A DNA stretch of 64,000 nt. It comes from Chitinophaga qingshengii. GTDB lineage: Bacteria > Bacteroidota > Bacteroidia > Chitinophagales > Chitinophagaceae. Location: positions 558,001 through 622,000 of the forward strand of contig NZ_JACVFC010000003.1 of NCBI RefSeq assembly GCF_014529935.1, in the 5' to 3' direction. Within the stretch, counting starts at the first letter, position 1, and every line of letters starts with the position of its first letter. The position numbers and the translations under genes were made by a program. The notes beneath the pieces are model-generated. The model had not been told where the DNA came from. It ran no database searches and worked only from the letters and a program-made list of their open reading frames with translations. Positions 19,201 to 27,129 of this stretch are shown here, piece by piece.

Positions 19201-19357
19201 GATTTATCAGCAGATAAAGCCGATGAGTACCGGCGGATTCCTGGAACTGGCCATGACAGCCCGGAGCCGGTATCCACAGGTGGACCTGTCTGCTTTATGG
19301 CAACGTAATTCTTTTGTACCCGGTGATTTATACCGTCTTACTTATCCGCTTGACTGA
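16259..19357 (+). CDS. Three-part polysaccharide lyase: alginate-lyase-like / beta-helix / alginate-lyase-like
   Basis: A 1,032-residue secreted protein with a signal peptide ending IANAQ (residues 1-19). Three regions can be read. Residues 20-345 form an alginate-lyase-superfamily (alpha/alpha toroid) domain with ANGNWDGAIIHTLLAIAVYT and YPSGQCQESIRDQAHVQLG. Residues 375-650 are a right-handed parallel beta-helix opening with PGASIQEALDKA and containing GVTLAGEG and repeated short CDFSENGS-like turns. Residues 690-1010 form a second alginate-lyase domain with DYMSVGPYWWPD and NNHGTWYDVQ at about 875-884, which carries the Asn-His core of that fold. The C-terminal copy keeps the canonical motif, so it is the likelier lyase. 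The linker near 670-690 (LAALNGVKKAAEKIL) is lysine-rich. No frameshift separates the parts. Substrate is unknown; the neighbours suggest a uronic-acid polymer. Confidence 0.85.
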   Translation: MKYVLLLSCLLTGMIANAQSFVHPGLNQTAADLAYMKSCILKGQEPWKSAYERMKAATDTMHRAGAYTHVYRGPYGKPNIGGDALSHDANLAYNAALLWYITGEQSYADKAIGAINAWSEQLWDFDYNDAKLLAAWTGHVFCNAAELLRDNRSGWKTADRERFRHMLQTVYYPLLRFYYPQANGNWDGAIIHTLLAIAVYTDNRELFNNGVDHFLHGSVNGSVFKYIYPSGQCQESIRDQAHVQLGLGEFAGAAQIAYTQGVDLFSIANNRIALGYEYTAGFLLGQPTHCYGVISERAKTLRDDYEYVYRHYQAQGIYLPNIQKAADSVRATASRSVLTATRVPAGKENQRHAAPVASVIGYIAGATFQGGNLLKEVIRVSPGASIQEALDKAALSKGTVLVTKGIHTLPATLRIPSGVTLAGEGLGTVLFLDPASGMRDAIVNASEDLHDVTIRDLVIEGAVKTDPGTDPNGSRSFKPAGNRGGIIFRASDAVRMRGLGLQRVTIQNCTFNGLLISGADDVQLDRCDFSENGSSVVPGPRLQHNVLLTHCNRIALRSSRLATSPFGSGLSLSECTQGMVDSCEIARNAWYGATLSGCKDIVLQHCLVEGNDNGGILLESLYTGNEQVQISNNQMQFNAGESVAATGCMRCQLQDHPQTFLLNPAVLQQHLQRIQNGDTVSLAALNGVKKAAEKILQQPVYSVMLKQKTPPSGDKHDYMSVGPYWWPDSTKPDGLPYIRRDGQVNPERFGIQDAEYYTALCKDVYTLGVAWYYTRDPRYATHAAKMVRTWFLDPATRMNPHLNFAQAIPGITEGRGIGLIDTHNTPLLLDGLQLLKPAPELPAADFIGIQTWYRRFLEWMRTSPIGLDEADELNNHGTWYDVQAVSIALFTGQPALAASILERDTKSRIDRQLEPDGRQPLELARTLSWNYSQMNLQGFHQLAQLAEKVNIDLWHYQSPGKKSLEKAFTWMLPFAVGQHPWIYQQIKPMSTGGFLELAMTARSRYPQVDLSALWQRNSFVPGDLYRLTYPLD

Positions 19358-19363
19358 TATTTT

Positions 19364-21271
19364 ATGCGATCATTTTTTTGTTGGATGATAGGGCTGCTGC
19401 TGTCTTTGCCCGCTGTTTCACAGGATTTGCTGAGCAGTAAATACACTACTGCGCAGTTGGAGCAACAGCTGATTCCCCGCGCGTCCTGGTTGCCGTTCCC
19501 GCCTGCGGGAGACCCGGCCTGGAGCGCCATTGCTGCAGATGTAGTCCGTAAGGCAGAAGGTTATCTGCGTTATGAATGGCCGGGTATCCCGGCCACCACC
19601 TCACTGCTGATTGTCCGTACCGGTAACCGCAGCGATTACCAGGCTATTGCCAACCGTAAACGCGATGTGCTGGCTACACTGCTGCTGGCGGAGATATACG
19701 AACACAAAGGCCGTTTTATCGATGATATCATCAACGGTGTATGGTCTGTTTGTGAAGAATCTTTCTGGGGCGCCTCGGCGCATCTGCCCAAAAGTGGCGA
19801 TTATGCTGGTCTTCCGGATGTATCAGATCCTTTTGTAGAGCTGTTCTCTGCTGAAACTGCCACCTTGCTGGCGTGGGTAGACTACTACGTCGGTCCTCAG
19901 TTAGATGCCGTTTCTCCCCAGGTACGGAAACGCATATACTACGAAACCAATCGGCGTATCTTCGAACCGCTGGTAGCCAAACATCATAGCTGGATGGGTA
20001 GCAGCAGCAGCGCCGGCCGCCGGCCCAACAACTGGAATCCCTGGATCTGTTCCAACTGGCTGAACGCTGTACTATTGCTCGAAAGGGATGAACACAAGCG
20101 GGTGCAAACCGTGCAACAGATCCTGCAAACCCTCGACCATTTCCTGAATCCTTATCCCGCAGATGGTGGTTGCGATGAAGGTCCGGGTTACTGGGGCGCT
20201 GCCGCCGCTTCCCTCTATGATAACATCGCCCTGTTGAACCTGGCTACCCACGACGCTTTCAACTATGTTTTCCAGGATGCTAAAGTGCGGAAGATGGGAC
20301 AGTTCATTTACCTGTCGCAGATCAGTGAACGTTATTTCCTGGATTTTGCCGATGCTGATCCGCAGCCGGGAATGGATGGTATGATGATCTATCGTTTTGG
20401 CAAAGCCATCAACGATCCGGATATGATGCGTTTTGGCGCATATTACTACCGCGAAGGAACAGGATCAGGTACCTATCATTTTTTCCGGCAGTTCTTCGCC
20501 ATGTTCATGCAGCAGGAGGTGAAGGCCGCCGCCAAAGGGCTTCCGATGCCGCAAAGCGTCTGGTGGCCCGATCTGCAGGTGATGGCAACCCGTGATCATG
20601 GCGGTAACGCCAAGGGATTTTATGTGGCCGCCAAAGGTGGTAACAACGATGAGAGTCACAATCACAACGACGTCGGCAACTTCATCGTATACTATGACGG
20701 CTTACCGGTTATTATCGATGTGGGGCGTGGTACATACACCGCCCGTACGTTTAGCAGTAAACGTTATGACATCTGGTTTAACCGTTCCGATTATCATAAC
20801 CTGCCGGACGTAAACGGATATACGCAGCAGGCAGGTCCTGAGTACAAAGCAACAACAGTGACTTATACGCCGTCAGCCTGCCGCTTGTCCCTGGATATTG
20901 CCAGCGCTTACCCAGCCGCAGCCGGTATCCGGCAGTGGGAGCGGAGCGTGCAGCTGGACCGGGGCAAGGCAGTACAGGTGACCGATAACTTCGCGCTTCA
21001 GGCTCCCGGTACTTTTACTCAGTACCTGATGAGCTGTCATCCGGTTAATATTATAAAACCCGGACAACTGTTGATACACACGCCGGAAAAGGATTTTCTC
21101 GTTGCTTATCCGGCAGCGATGCTGCAAGCATCAGTAGAAAAAGTCCCGCTGAAAAACATGGAAGACCAGGGGATTCAGCAGAAGTGGGGAGATAATATTT
21201 ACCGGGTGAGTTTGAAAGCCGCTGCGCCTATACAACAGGGAAAAATACAGCTTCGCGTAATGACACGATAA
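19364..21271 (+). CDS. Heparinase II/III-family polysaccharide lyase
   Basis: A 635-residue secreted enzyme with a signal peptide ending PAVSQ. The N-terminal half (about 30-370) is an alpha/alpha toroid with NNWNPWICSNWLNAVLLL and PADGGCDEGPGYWGAA. The C-terminal half is the beta-sandwich typical of heparinase II/III-like lyases, including NDESHNHNDVGNFIVYYDG at about 428-446, the histidine-rich signature of the fold, followed by IIDVGRGTYT. Such enzymes cleave uronic-acid linkages by beta-elimination. The lyase family (PL12, PL15, PL17 or PL21) cannot be fixed by eye. It starts 6 bases after the three-part lyase gene and closes the locus, so both probably act on the same polymer. Confidence 0.88.
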   Translation: MRSFFCWMIGLLLSLPAVSQDLLSSKYTTAQLEQQLIPRASWLPFPPAGDPAWSAIAADVVRKAEGYLRYEWPGIPATTSLLIVRTGNRSDYQAIANRKRDVLATLLLAEIYEHKGRFIDDIINGVWSVCEESFWGASAHLPKSGDYAGLPDVSDPFVELFSAETATLLAWVDYYVGPQLDAVSPQVRKRIYYETNRRIFEPLVAKHHSWMGSSSSAGRRPNNWNPWICSNWLNAVLLLERDEHKRVQTVQQILQTLDHFLNPYPADGGCDEGPGYWGAAAASLYDNIALLNLATHDAFNYVFQDAKVRKMGQFIYLSQISERYFLDFADADPQPGMDGMMIYRFGKAINDPDMMRFGAYYYREGTGSGTYHFFRQFFAMFMQQEVKAAAKGLPMPQSVWWPDLQVMATRDHGGNAKGFYVAAKGGNNDESHNHNDVGNFIVYYDGLPVIIDVGRGTYTARTFSSKRYDIWFNRSDYHNLPDVNGYTQQAGPEYKATTVTYTPSACRLSLDIASAYPAAAGIRQWERSVQLDRGKAVQVTDNFALQAPGTFTQYLMSCHPVNIIKPGQLLIHTPEKDFLVAYPAAMLQASVEKVPLKNMEDQGIQQKWGDNIYRVSLKAAAPIQQGKIQLRVMTR

Positions 21272-21310
21272 ATATTTCAGGTAACTGGTTGCAAAATATG
21301 TGGTTATATA

Positions 21311-21341
21311 TTTGGTTGGAATAAATAATTTTATATCTTTG
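21311..21341 (+). promoter_or_regulatory. Bacteroidota-type promoter of tRNA-Lys
   Basis: TTTG at 21311-21314 and TATCTTTG at 21334-21341 are separated by 19 bases, matching the Bacteroidota -33/-7 consensus (TTTG, TAnnTTTG). Transcription would begin near 21348, about 16 bases before the mature tRNA. Confidence 0.75.
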
Positions 21342-21363
21342 CACTCCCTTCAAAAAAGGGAAT

Positions 21364-21436
21364 GATTCCGTAGCTCAGTTGGTAGAGCAATACACTTTTA
21401 ATGTATGGGCCCTGGGTTCGAGTCCCAGCGGGATCA
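21364..21436 (+). tRNA. tRNA-Lys (anticodon TTT)
   Basis: A 73-base cloverleaf folds cleanly. The acceptor stem GATTCCG pairs with CGGGATC (one G-U). The D arm is GCTC/GAGC, the anticodon stem ATACA/TGTAT has loop CTTTTAA with anticodon TTT, and the T arm is CTGGG/CCCAG around TTCGAGT. The discriminator base is A; the CCA end is not fully encoded (ACA follows). A consensus promoter precedes it and a terminator follows. Confidence 0.95.
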
Positions 21437-21448
21437 CAGACAACTTAC

Positions 21449-21480
21449 AAACCTCGCGCTAGTCGCGGGGTTTTCTTTTT
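21449..21480 (+). terminator. Rho-independent terminator after tRNA-Lys
   Basis: AACCTCGCG pairs with CGCGGGGTT (one U-G) across a short CTAGT loop, and the run TTTTCTTTTT follows. It lies 13 bases after the tRNA. Confidence 0.85.
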
Positions 21481-21815
21481 TAGTTGAGCGTTTAGTTGAG
21501 TTCCTTTTATATAACCCCGATTTCTTTCCCGTACTTTATACAGGTTAATCAGCTTTTACTAAGATACAAAATATCCATATTGATATTTACTCGCCTTCTT
21601 AGTTTGTCGAGGTATCTGAACACCAACCTATCTAACTATCATATTAAATCGTTTTGTTAACAATTCATTGTAAAAGTAGTTTATGGATTCATTTCATTGT
21701 TATATATTTCATTTAATGTCTCAACAAAATCTATTTTCTTGGTTTTAATTAATACCTGGACAAATACGTTTACGAAAAATGAGTTAGTGTACGCCAACTA
21801 AAGGAACACGCCGAT

Positions 21816-21852
21816 AAAAATCTTGGTTGATCATTCAATCAAGATTTTTTTA
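21816..21852 (+). terminator. Strong orphan terminator hairpin
   Basis: AATCTTGGTTGA pairs with TCAATCAAGATT (one G-U) over a TCAT loop, flanked by A- and T-runs. No intact gene ends in front of it, so it may be left over from a lost gene. The flanking runs would let it work in both directions. Confidence 0.75.
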
Positions 21853-21979
21853 CCCCCATAGCAAATCGTTTTGGTAACCTCTTCAAAGCTTTACGTTCTG
21901 CTTTCAGCATATTTTATCATGCCCCTATAAACAAAGCAAATTCGGTCTTCTGAACAAAGCCGTCCACAGATGCGCATTC

Positions 21980-21987
21980 TATCTTTG
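21980..21987 (+). promoter_or_regulatory. -7 box of the SDR gene promoter
   Basis: TATCTTTG matches TAnnTTTG exactly and lies 23 bases before the SDR start, which would give a leader of about 17 bases. No good -33 element is seen at the expected spacing. Confidence 0.5.
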
Positions 21988-22010
21988 TTTCATCACAAAC
22001 AAAAAATAAG

Positions 22011-23027
22011 ATGATACAAACAAACAACAATGGTGCACTTCAACACCCCATCAACACAGGGTATAACGCCCAATCCACAACAACTGATGTCATCAAAGGA
22101 ATTGATCTCAGCGGAAAGATCGCTATAGTCACGGGCGGCAATACCGGCATCGGATTAGAAACTGCTAAAACAATCGCCTCAGCGGGTGCAATAGTGATTG
22201 TTCCGGCAAGGAATGTAGAAAAAGCAGAGAAGAATTTGGAAGGCATCGCAAACATTGAAATCGAAGAAATGGATATTATGGACCCAAAATCCATTGATGC
22301 GTTTGCCGACAAATTTCTCGCATCAGGAAGACCGTTACACATTCTGATCAACAATGCAGGCATTATGTGGGTTCCGCTTCAACACGACAGTCGAGGAATT
22401 GAATCACAGTTAGCAACAAACTACGTAGGCCAGTTTCATCTTACTTCAAAATTATGGCAGGCGCTGAAACAAGCCAACGGTGCTCGCGTCGTGAATGTTT
22501 CTTCACTCGGACACCATAACGCACCGTTTAATTTCGATGATCCCAATTTTGAAAATCGCGATTATGAGACACTTCAGGCATATGGACATTCCAAAACAGC
22601 CAGCAATCTTTTTACTCTGGAATTGGACAATCGTGCCAGAGAATTCAATGTGAGGACATTTGCTGTTCACCCCGGCTCTATTGCGGGAACGGAATTAGGA
22701 AGAAACGCCGATGCGGAACAGTGGAAGAACCTGGGATTCCTGGACGACAACGGCCATATTCGTCCGGAGGTACTTACATCCTTAAAAACCATCCCACAAG
22801 GTGCAGCTACAACTGTTTTTGCAGCCACTAACCCATTGCTCAACAATATCGGCGGAGTCTACTGCGAAGACGGTGATATCGCCGAACTCTTATCTGATGA
22901 TCCATCTGTACAGACTACCGCTAAACTACATCAGAGTGGTGTGCAGCAATACTCCTTAAATGACAATGCCGCAAAACGATTATGGAAGCTTACCGAAGAC
23001 ATGACAGGTATTCATTTCAACGTGTAG
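22011..23027 (+). CDS. Short-chain dehydrogenase/reductase (retinol-dehydrogenase-like)
   Basis: A 338-residue classical/extended SDR. The NAD(P)-binding motif TGGNTGIG is at 41-48, NNAG follows the fourth strand, and the catalytic pair lies in YGHSK (Y191, K195) behind a serine in VNVSSLGHH. About 30 residues precede the Rossmann fold, as in retinol-dehydrogenase-like and WW-oxidoreductase-like bacterial SDRs. The substrate is unknown. It is followed after 94 bases by an aldehyde dehydrogenase and then a metallo-hydrolase; an alcohol-to-aldehyde-to-acid oxidation pair is a reasonable guess. The region is more AT-rich than the preceding locus. Confidence 0.88.
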   Translation: MIQTNNNGALQHPINTGYNAQSTTTDVIKGIDLSGKIAIVTGGNTGIGLETAKTIASAGAIVIVPARNVEKAEKNLEGIANIEIEEMDIMDPKSIDAFADKFLASGRPLHILINNAGIMWVPLQHDSRGIESQLATNYVGQFHLTSKLWQALKQANGARVVNVSSLGHHNAPFNFDDPNFENRDYETLQAYGHSKTASNLFTLELDNRAREFNVRTFAVHPGSIAGTELGRNADAEQWKNLGFLDDNGHIRPEVLTSLKTIPQGAATTVFAATNPLLNNIGGVYCEDGDIAELLSDDPSVQTTAKLHQSGVQQYSLNDNAAKRLWKLTEDMTGIHFNV

Positions 23028-23121
23028 CATTCGGCCGATTGCAATAAATATCAAAAACAATTGCTTATAACACTTCAGAAATCAAATCAATTTTTTTAAC
23101 GCAATTAATTCTTGAACTAAA

Positions 23122-24606
23122 ATGGAAAATTCTAAAAAAATCAATCCGGAGGAACTGTTATTTATAAACGGTAAACTCACACCTTCCGTAAGCGGTGAAA
23201 CTTACGACGTAATTAATCCGGCAACCGAAGAAGTTGTGGGTAAAGTTGCCGCCGCCGATGCGACAGATGCAGACCTTGCTTTGACTGCCGCAAGACGTTG
23301 CTTTGATGAAACAGATTGGGCAACCGATACTGCCAAACGTGCGAGGGCACTGGTGCAGTTACGCGACGGATTATTAGTCGTTGCCGATGAATGGCGTCAT
23401 CAACTGGTAGCGGAGAGCGGCGTGCCGCTTGCGTTCACCTATGGCCCGATGCTGAACAGCTCCGTAGCAGATATAGATTATTCGCTGGCCCTGCTTAACA
23501 ACTATAAGTTTGAAGAAGAAATTGAGGATTTGGGTTCGCCGATGGGTGGGCCTGCACGCAGAATTATACGCAAAGAGGCCGCCGGCGTAGTGGTAGCAAT
23601 TACCCCCTGGAATGCCCCTGTACAAACTAATTTACAAAAAATCATTCCCGCACTTGCTGCCGGCTGTACCGTTGTACTCAAAGCTGCTAATAACACACCT
23701 TGGGCGGCAACCATGATCGGACGGGTGGCTTCACAATGTCCCGATTTGCCGGCAGGTGCATTGAACGTGTTAACTTCCGGTCCGGGTGGAAACATCGGTT
23801 CCATCCTTACCTCGGACCCGAGAGTAGATGTTATCTCTTTCACCGGTTCTACCACCACCGGAAGCCGTGTGATGGAAAACGCAGCCAAAACGATCAAGAA
23901 AACCCTATTGGAACTTGGCGGTAAATCTGCCATGGTAGTACTCGATGATGCAGATTTCGCGCAGGTTCTGCCTGCTGCCGGCTTTGTTTGTTCCAATGCC
24001 GGACAGGGCTGTGTTTTGAACACACGATTACTCATTCCTCGTTCACGCTACGATGAAGCTATTGCGATCCTTGAACCGATCTATCGTAACATCCCTTATG
24101 GCGACCCCAATGATATGAACAACGTTATGGGCCCTATGATCAGTGCTGCACAGCGAAAGAACGTGTTAAACTATATTGAAAAAGGAAAGGCAGAGGGGGC
24201 ACGTTTAGTTGTAGGCGGCGGTATCCCGAAAGACCGGACAAAGGGTTTTTATGTTGAGCCGACACTATTTGCTGACGTAGATAATAAAATGTCCATCGCA
24301 CAGGAGGAAATTTTCGGCCCTGTTTTATCTGTCATTCCATTTGACGATGATGAAGATGCCATTCGTATCGCCAATGATTCGATATACGGCCTTTCGGGTT
24401 CGGTGCTGTCCGCATCGTTTGAACGCGCCATGAACGTGGCCCGCAGGGTTCGTACCGGTACCATGAATGTCAACGGTGCTTTCTTCTTTTCAGCCAACGC
24501 TCCGTTCGGCGGTTATAAACAATCCGGTATCGGCCGCGAGAATGGTGTAGCCGGATTCGAGGAATATCTTGAAATAAAAACTATTGCGATCCCCGCCGGA
24601 CAATAG
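23122..24606 (+). CDS. NAD(P)-dependent aldehyde dehydrogenase
   Basis: A 494-residue soluble aldehyde dehydrogenase of normal length. The catalytic cysteine is C297 in NAGQGCVLNTR and the general base is E264 in LELGGKSAMV. The cofactor region shows ITPWNAPVQ and FTGSTTTGSRVM. The C-terminal part has EEIFGPVLSVIPF and the closing PFGGYKQSGIGRENG typical of the family. It would oxidise an aldehyde to its acid in the cytoplasm. The physiological aldehyde cannot be read from sequence. It sits between an SDR and a metallo-beta-lactamase-fold hydrolase on the same strand, with gaps of 94 and 31 bases. Confidence 0.92.
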   Translation: MENSKKINPEELLFINGKLTPSVSGETYDVINPATEEVVGKVAAADATDADLALTAARRCFDETDWATDTAKRARALVQLRDGLLVVADEWRHQLVAESGVPLAFTYGPMLNSSVADIDYSLALLNNYKFEEEIEDLGSPMGGPARRIIRKEAAGVVVAITPWNAPVQTNLQKIIPALAAGCTVVLKAANNTPWAATMIGRVASQCPDLPAGALNVLTSGPGGNIGSILTSDPRVDVISFTGSTTTGSRVMENAAKTIKKTLLELGGKSAMVVLDDADFAQVLPAAGFVCSNAGQGCVLNTRLLIPRSRYDEAIAILEPIYRNIPYGDPNDMNNVMGPMISAAQRKNVLNYIEKGKAEGARLVVGGGIPKDRTKGFYVEPTLFADVDNKMSIAQEEIFGPVLSVIPFDDDEDAIRIANDSIYGLSGSVLSASFERAMNVARRVRTGTMNVNGAFFFSANAPFGGYKQSGIGRENGVAGFEEYLEIKTIAIPAGQ

Positions 24607-24637
24607 CGTTCGGTAATTGTAAATAATACCTGAGAAA

Positions 24638-25699
24638 ATGCTTACTACTCTGTTTTTAATACTAAAATGGTTTTTCAGAAGAAAAGGAAAACCTGTAGTC
24701 AAAAGCCACACATTCAACCCGGGATTGCCAACCATTAAACCGGATTGGAAGGGCACTCCTTTGGATCAGAACGGACTGTTCATTTATGAAGAACAGCCAA
24801 CAGTCAACCGTATGGGTGATGTTGTGAAATTCATGTTCCAGAGAAATCCGCAACGGGCATTAAAGAAAGCAGATACCTGGCGAATTACCGTTCGCCGAAA
24901 TGCGGATTGGATCGATGATCCTTCGGACAAAATTGTTTGGTTGGGGCATGCAAGCTTCTTTCTTCAATTATCAGGTATCAGCATTCTGATAGACCCCATG
25001 TTCGGAAAACTACCTATTGTCAGACGATATTCGGTACTGCCCGTTTCACCCGATAAATTTTCAGACATCAACTATATACTGATTTCTCATGCGCACTACG
25101 ACCATTGCGATAAAAACAGTATTAAGTTATTGTCAAAGCGCAATCCGCAAGCTAAAATACTGGCAGGCCTGCAACTAAACCGGCTCATTTCCCAATGGGT
25201 GAAAAACCCGGTATTAACAGCAGGTTGGTATCAACAATATAATTTAACCAATGACTTAACAATAACTTTTTTGCCAACAAGACATTGGGCAAACAGGAGC
25301 CCGTTTGATGGCAATACAAGTCTTTGGGGAAGCTTTATGATTCAAACCGATGCGCAGTGTATTTATTATGGTGGAGATTCAGGCCATGGTTCGCATTACA
25401 AAGACATTGCCTCTCTTTTCCCTAAAGTGGATGTGGCATTAATAGGAGCAGACGCTTATGCGCCTGCTTGGTTTATGGCGCAGCACCATCAAGATCCCTA
25501 TGATGCAGTGAAAGCGTTCAATATAATTGGTGCCCGATACCTGATCCCTTTTCATTACGGGACCTTTGATTCTGCCGATGAACCGATGGGGGAACCGGAG
25601 CAAATTCTCAAAGAACTTGATAAAAAAGGGAACATCAACGGACGTCTTAAAATATTGGAATTAGGTGAAGTCTTTTCGTTAGAACAAAATGAACCTTAA
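24638..25699 (+). CDS. Metallo-beta-lactamase-fold hydrolase (NAPE-PLD/UlaG-like)
   Basis: A 353-residue protein with the metal-binding motif HAHYDH (H151, H153, D155, H156). Further ligand candidates are the histidine in TRHWANRS, the aspartate in YYGGDSGHG and the histidine in IPFHYGTF. WLGHASFFLQ before the motif and the overall order match the family containing N-acyl-phosphatidylethanolamine phospholipase D and UlaG-type lactonases. The first 25 residues are hydrophobic then strongly basic (LFLILKWFFRRKGKP), which could be a membrane anchor. The substrate may be a phosphodiester or a lactone. It is probably co-transcribed with the dehydrogenase upstream (31-base gap). Confidence 0.85.
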   Translation: MLTTLFLILKWFFRRKGKPVVKSHTFNPGLPTIKPDWKGTPLDQNGLFIYEEQPTVNRMGDVVKFMFQRNPQRALKKADTWRITVRRNADWIDDPSDKIVWLGHASFFLQLSGISILIDPMFGKLPIVRRYSVLPVSPDKFSDINYILISHAHYDHCDKNSIKLLSKRNPQAKILAGLQLNRLISQWVKNPVLTAGWYQQYNLTNDLTITFLPTRHWANRSPFDGNTSLWGSFMIQTDAQCIYYGGDSGHGSHYKDIASLFPKVDVALIGADAYAPAWFMAQHHQDPYDAVKAFNIIGARYLIPFHYGTFDSADEPMGEPEQILKELDKKGNINGRLKILELGEVFSLEQNEP

Positions 25700-25929
25700 A
25701 GGAATTGCTGCCGTCGAACTGACATGAGATCCGATCGACTGAACCTGATCTTTCAAACAAAGTAAACCGGTGTTTAAAAAATAAAGGAGCTAAGAGTATC
25801 TTTTTTAAATGCATCTAAGATGTTTTTTTATGCTACAGGGCATTTGGATTTCCACTGATAAAATGTCGCCTGGGATGACAACCAAAACATACAGATATGG
25901 CACGGTTGGTGCGTTACCTGACTTATTGG

Positions 25930-26895
25930 TTAAACCTGTTTCCGGCTTTTCGAAAATTTGTGTTCCTGGTATTCTTTCAGCCGGCGATCCAACAAGGCAG
26001 AAGCGATATTGTAGTGTTCCTGGTCAATTGGTATTGCGTCTAGTACAGCTGTTGCAGCTTCGCCCCGATAGTTGCTTCGCTGTGTGGGGTCATTCAGGAA
26101 GGTAAGTGCCAGGTCACGGTCGTAAATCACATCGTGTCCACTCAGATTTTTAATATAAGCCTTGATAAATGCATGTTCGGCGGCAAAATCTTCTTCTGTC
26201 ACATAGCCTCTGTGCAGGCTTTGCGCCCAGTCCAACGCGGTATTATAGCCGGAGCCGGCAATAAGTTTCCTGTCAAGCGCCCATTGCAGGAACATCAGGG
26301 CGGAGGTCTTGTAAAAGGTTTGCTCTTTCACAAATTGCTCCAGGGTACCGTAATCCATTTCGTTGTAGAGGTGGAATAGTGGATTTCTGTAATCCAGTCC
26401 CAGTACAATATCCTTAACAACTTGTTCGTCGGTGAATTCCGGTCCCCAGCTAATGTATTTCTGTTTGTCCACCGGAATGCGCCAGCGATAGAAACTTTCA
26501 CTGCCATCGTCGTTTAGCCATATAGGTGATATCTCGCTGCTTTTGAGCGTTGGAGCGCCAAGGGAGGCGTTCAGGTGCTCAAAAGTGGCGTTGAAGTCTA
26601 CCTGGTCCGGGAAAGTGGTCGAGGATTTATTGTTGTACCACCTGGCACTTGCCAGTCGCGGTACAAATATGCCTTTTTTGTTGCCCTGTACCAACGGGTA
26701 TGCTGCCAGGTATGGCTGCGCATTGAACAACAGGTCAATTCCCAGTTTCTTGTTTTCAATCCAGTAAGAGGTTTCTGTTGAACGGTTGGAGATATAGGGC
26801 TTCTTTGGATATTTAAATCCGTGCTGCTCCAGGAAAGTAATGATGTCTGCGGAATCAATAGCGGATCCCATGAGGCTTACCAGTGTATTGAACAT
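25930..26895 (-). CDS. Hypothetical protein
   Basis: About 321 residues from the preferred start at 26895 (MFNTLVSLMGS...). The frame is open up to 27012, but the extra 39 residues look non-native, being rich in aromatic and basic residues, and overlap a short plus-strand frame and terminator. I do not recognise the family. There is no signal peptide or obvious membrane segment. Visible pieces are GFKYPKKPYISNRSTETSYW, a tryptophan-rich middle (FYRWRIP, ISWGPEF) and a helical C-terminal half with TSALMFLQWALDRKL. The soluble, charged helical character recalls immunity-type proteins of contact systems, but no toxin gene is visible nearby. It stands alone on the minus strand. Confidence 0.6.
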   Translation of the reverse strand: MFNTLVSLMGSAIDSADIITFLEQHGFKYPKKPYISNRSTETSYWIENKKLGIDLLFNAQPYLAAYPLVQGNKKGIFVPRLASARWYNNKSSTTFPDQVDFNATFEHLNASLGAPTLKSSEISPIWLNDDGSESFYRWRIPVDKQKYISWGPEFTDEQVVKDIVLGLDYRNPLFHLYNEMDYGTLEQFVKEQTFYKTSALMFLQWALDRKLIAGSGYNTALDWAQSLHRGYVTEEDFAAEHAFIKAYIKNLSGHDVIYDRDLALTFLNDPTQRSNYRGEAATAVLDAIPIDQEHYNIASALLDRRLKEYQEHKFSKSRKQV

Positions 26896-26987
26896 TCGGT
26901 GAACATTTTTCGGATAAAAATGATAAAGGCTGTAAGATAGTGAATTTTGCCACAGATCCGGAAATGCACAGGGTAGAACCGTGAAGA

Positions 26988-27062
26988 ATGGCTTTAGCAC
27001 AACTTTTGACACAGTCCCGGCGGGATTACCGCAAGATGATCAAAGATATTAAAGCCGCTTAA
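26988..27062 (+). pseudogene. Short basic frame ending at a strong terminator; possible gene relic
   Basis: A 24-codon plus-strand frame (MALAQLLTQS..., ending MIKDIKAA) closes exactly at the base of a strong terminator hairpin. Upstream the frame closes soon. It may be a tiny basic peptide gene or the 3' remnant of a lost gene. It overlaps the non-preferred N-terminal extension of the minus-strand hypothetical gene and an imperfect copy of the tRNA-Lys 3' end. Confidence 0.3.
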
Positions 27063-27085
27063 ATCACAGGATTTATGCGGCTTTT
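27051..27085 (+). terminator. Rho-independent terminator
   Basis: AAAGCCGC pairs with GCGGCTTT and the inner TTAAATC/GATTTAT extends the stem, followed by TTTTCTGTTTT. No intact plus-strand gene precedes it, only the short frame ending at 27062. Confidence 0.75.
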
Positions 27086-27129
27086 CTGTTTTATCAGGAA
27101 TATCCGGCTTAACTGAGAAAAGCTTTCTT

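Larger units (their letters stand above)
21481..22010. other. AT-rich intergenic region after tRNA-Lys
   Basis: These 530 bases hold no convincing gene. They are visibly more AT-rich than the lyase locus, with several short frames closed by stops. Features seen are a strong hairpin terminator at 21816-21852 with no intact gene in front of it, and a -7 box at 21980. The combination suggests decayed sequence between the tRNA and the next cargo genes, such as the remains of an integrated element. Confidence 0.5.

Noticed and set aside
25808..25830. Terminator-like CATC/GATG hairpin with T-run after the metallo-hydrolase gene
   Set aside because: The stem is only four base pairs, too weak to call.
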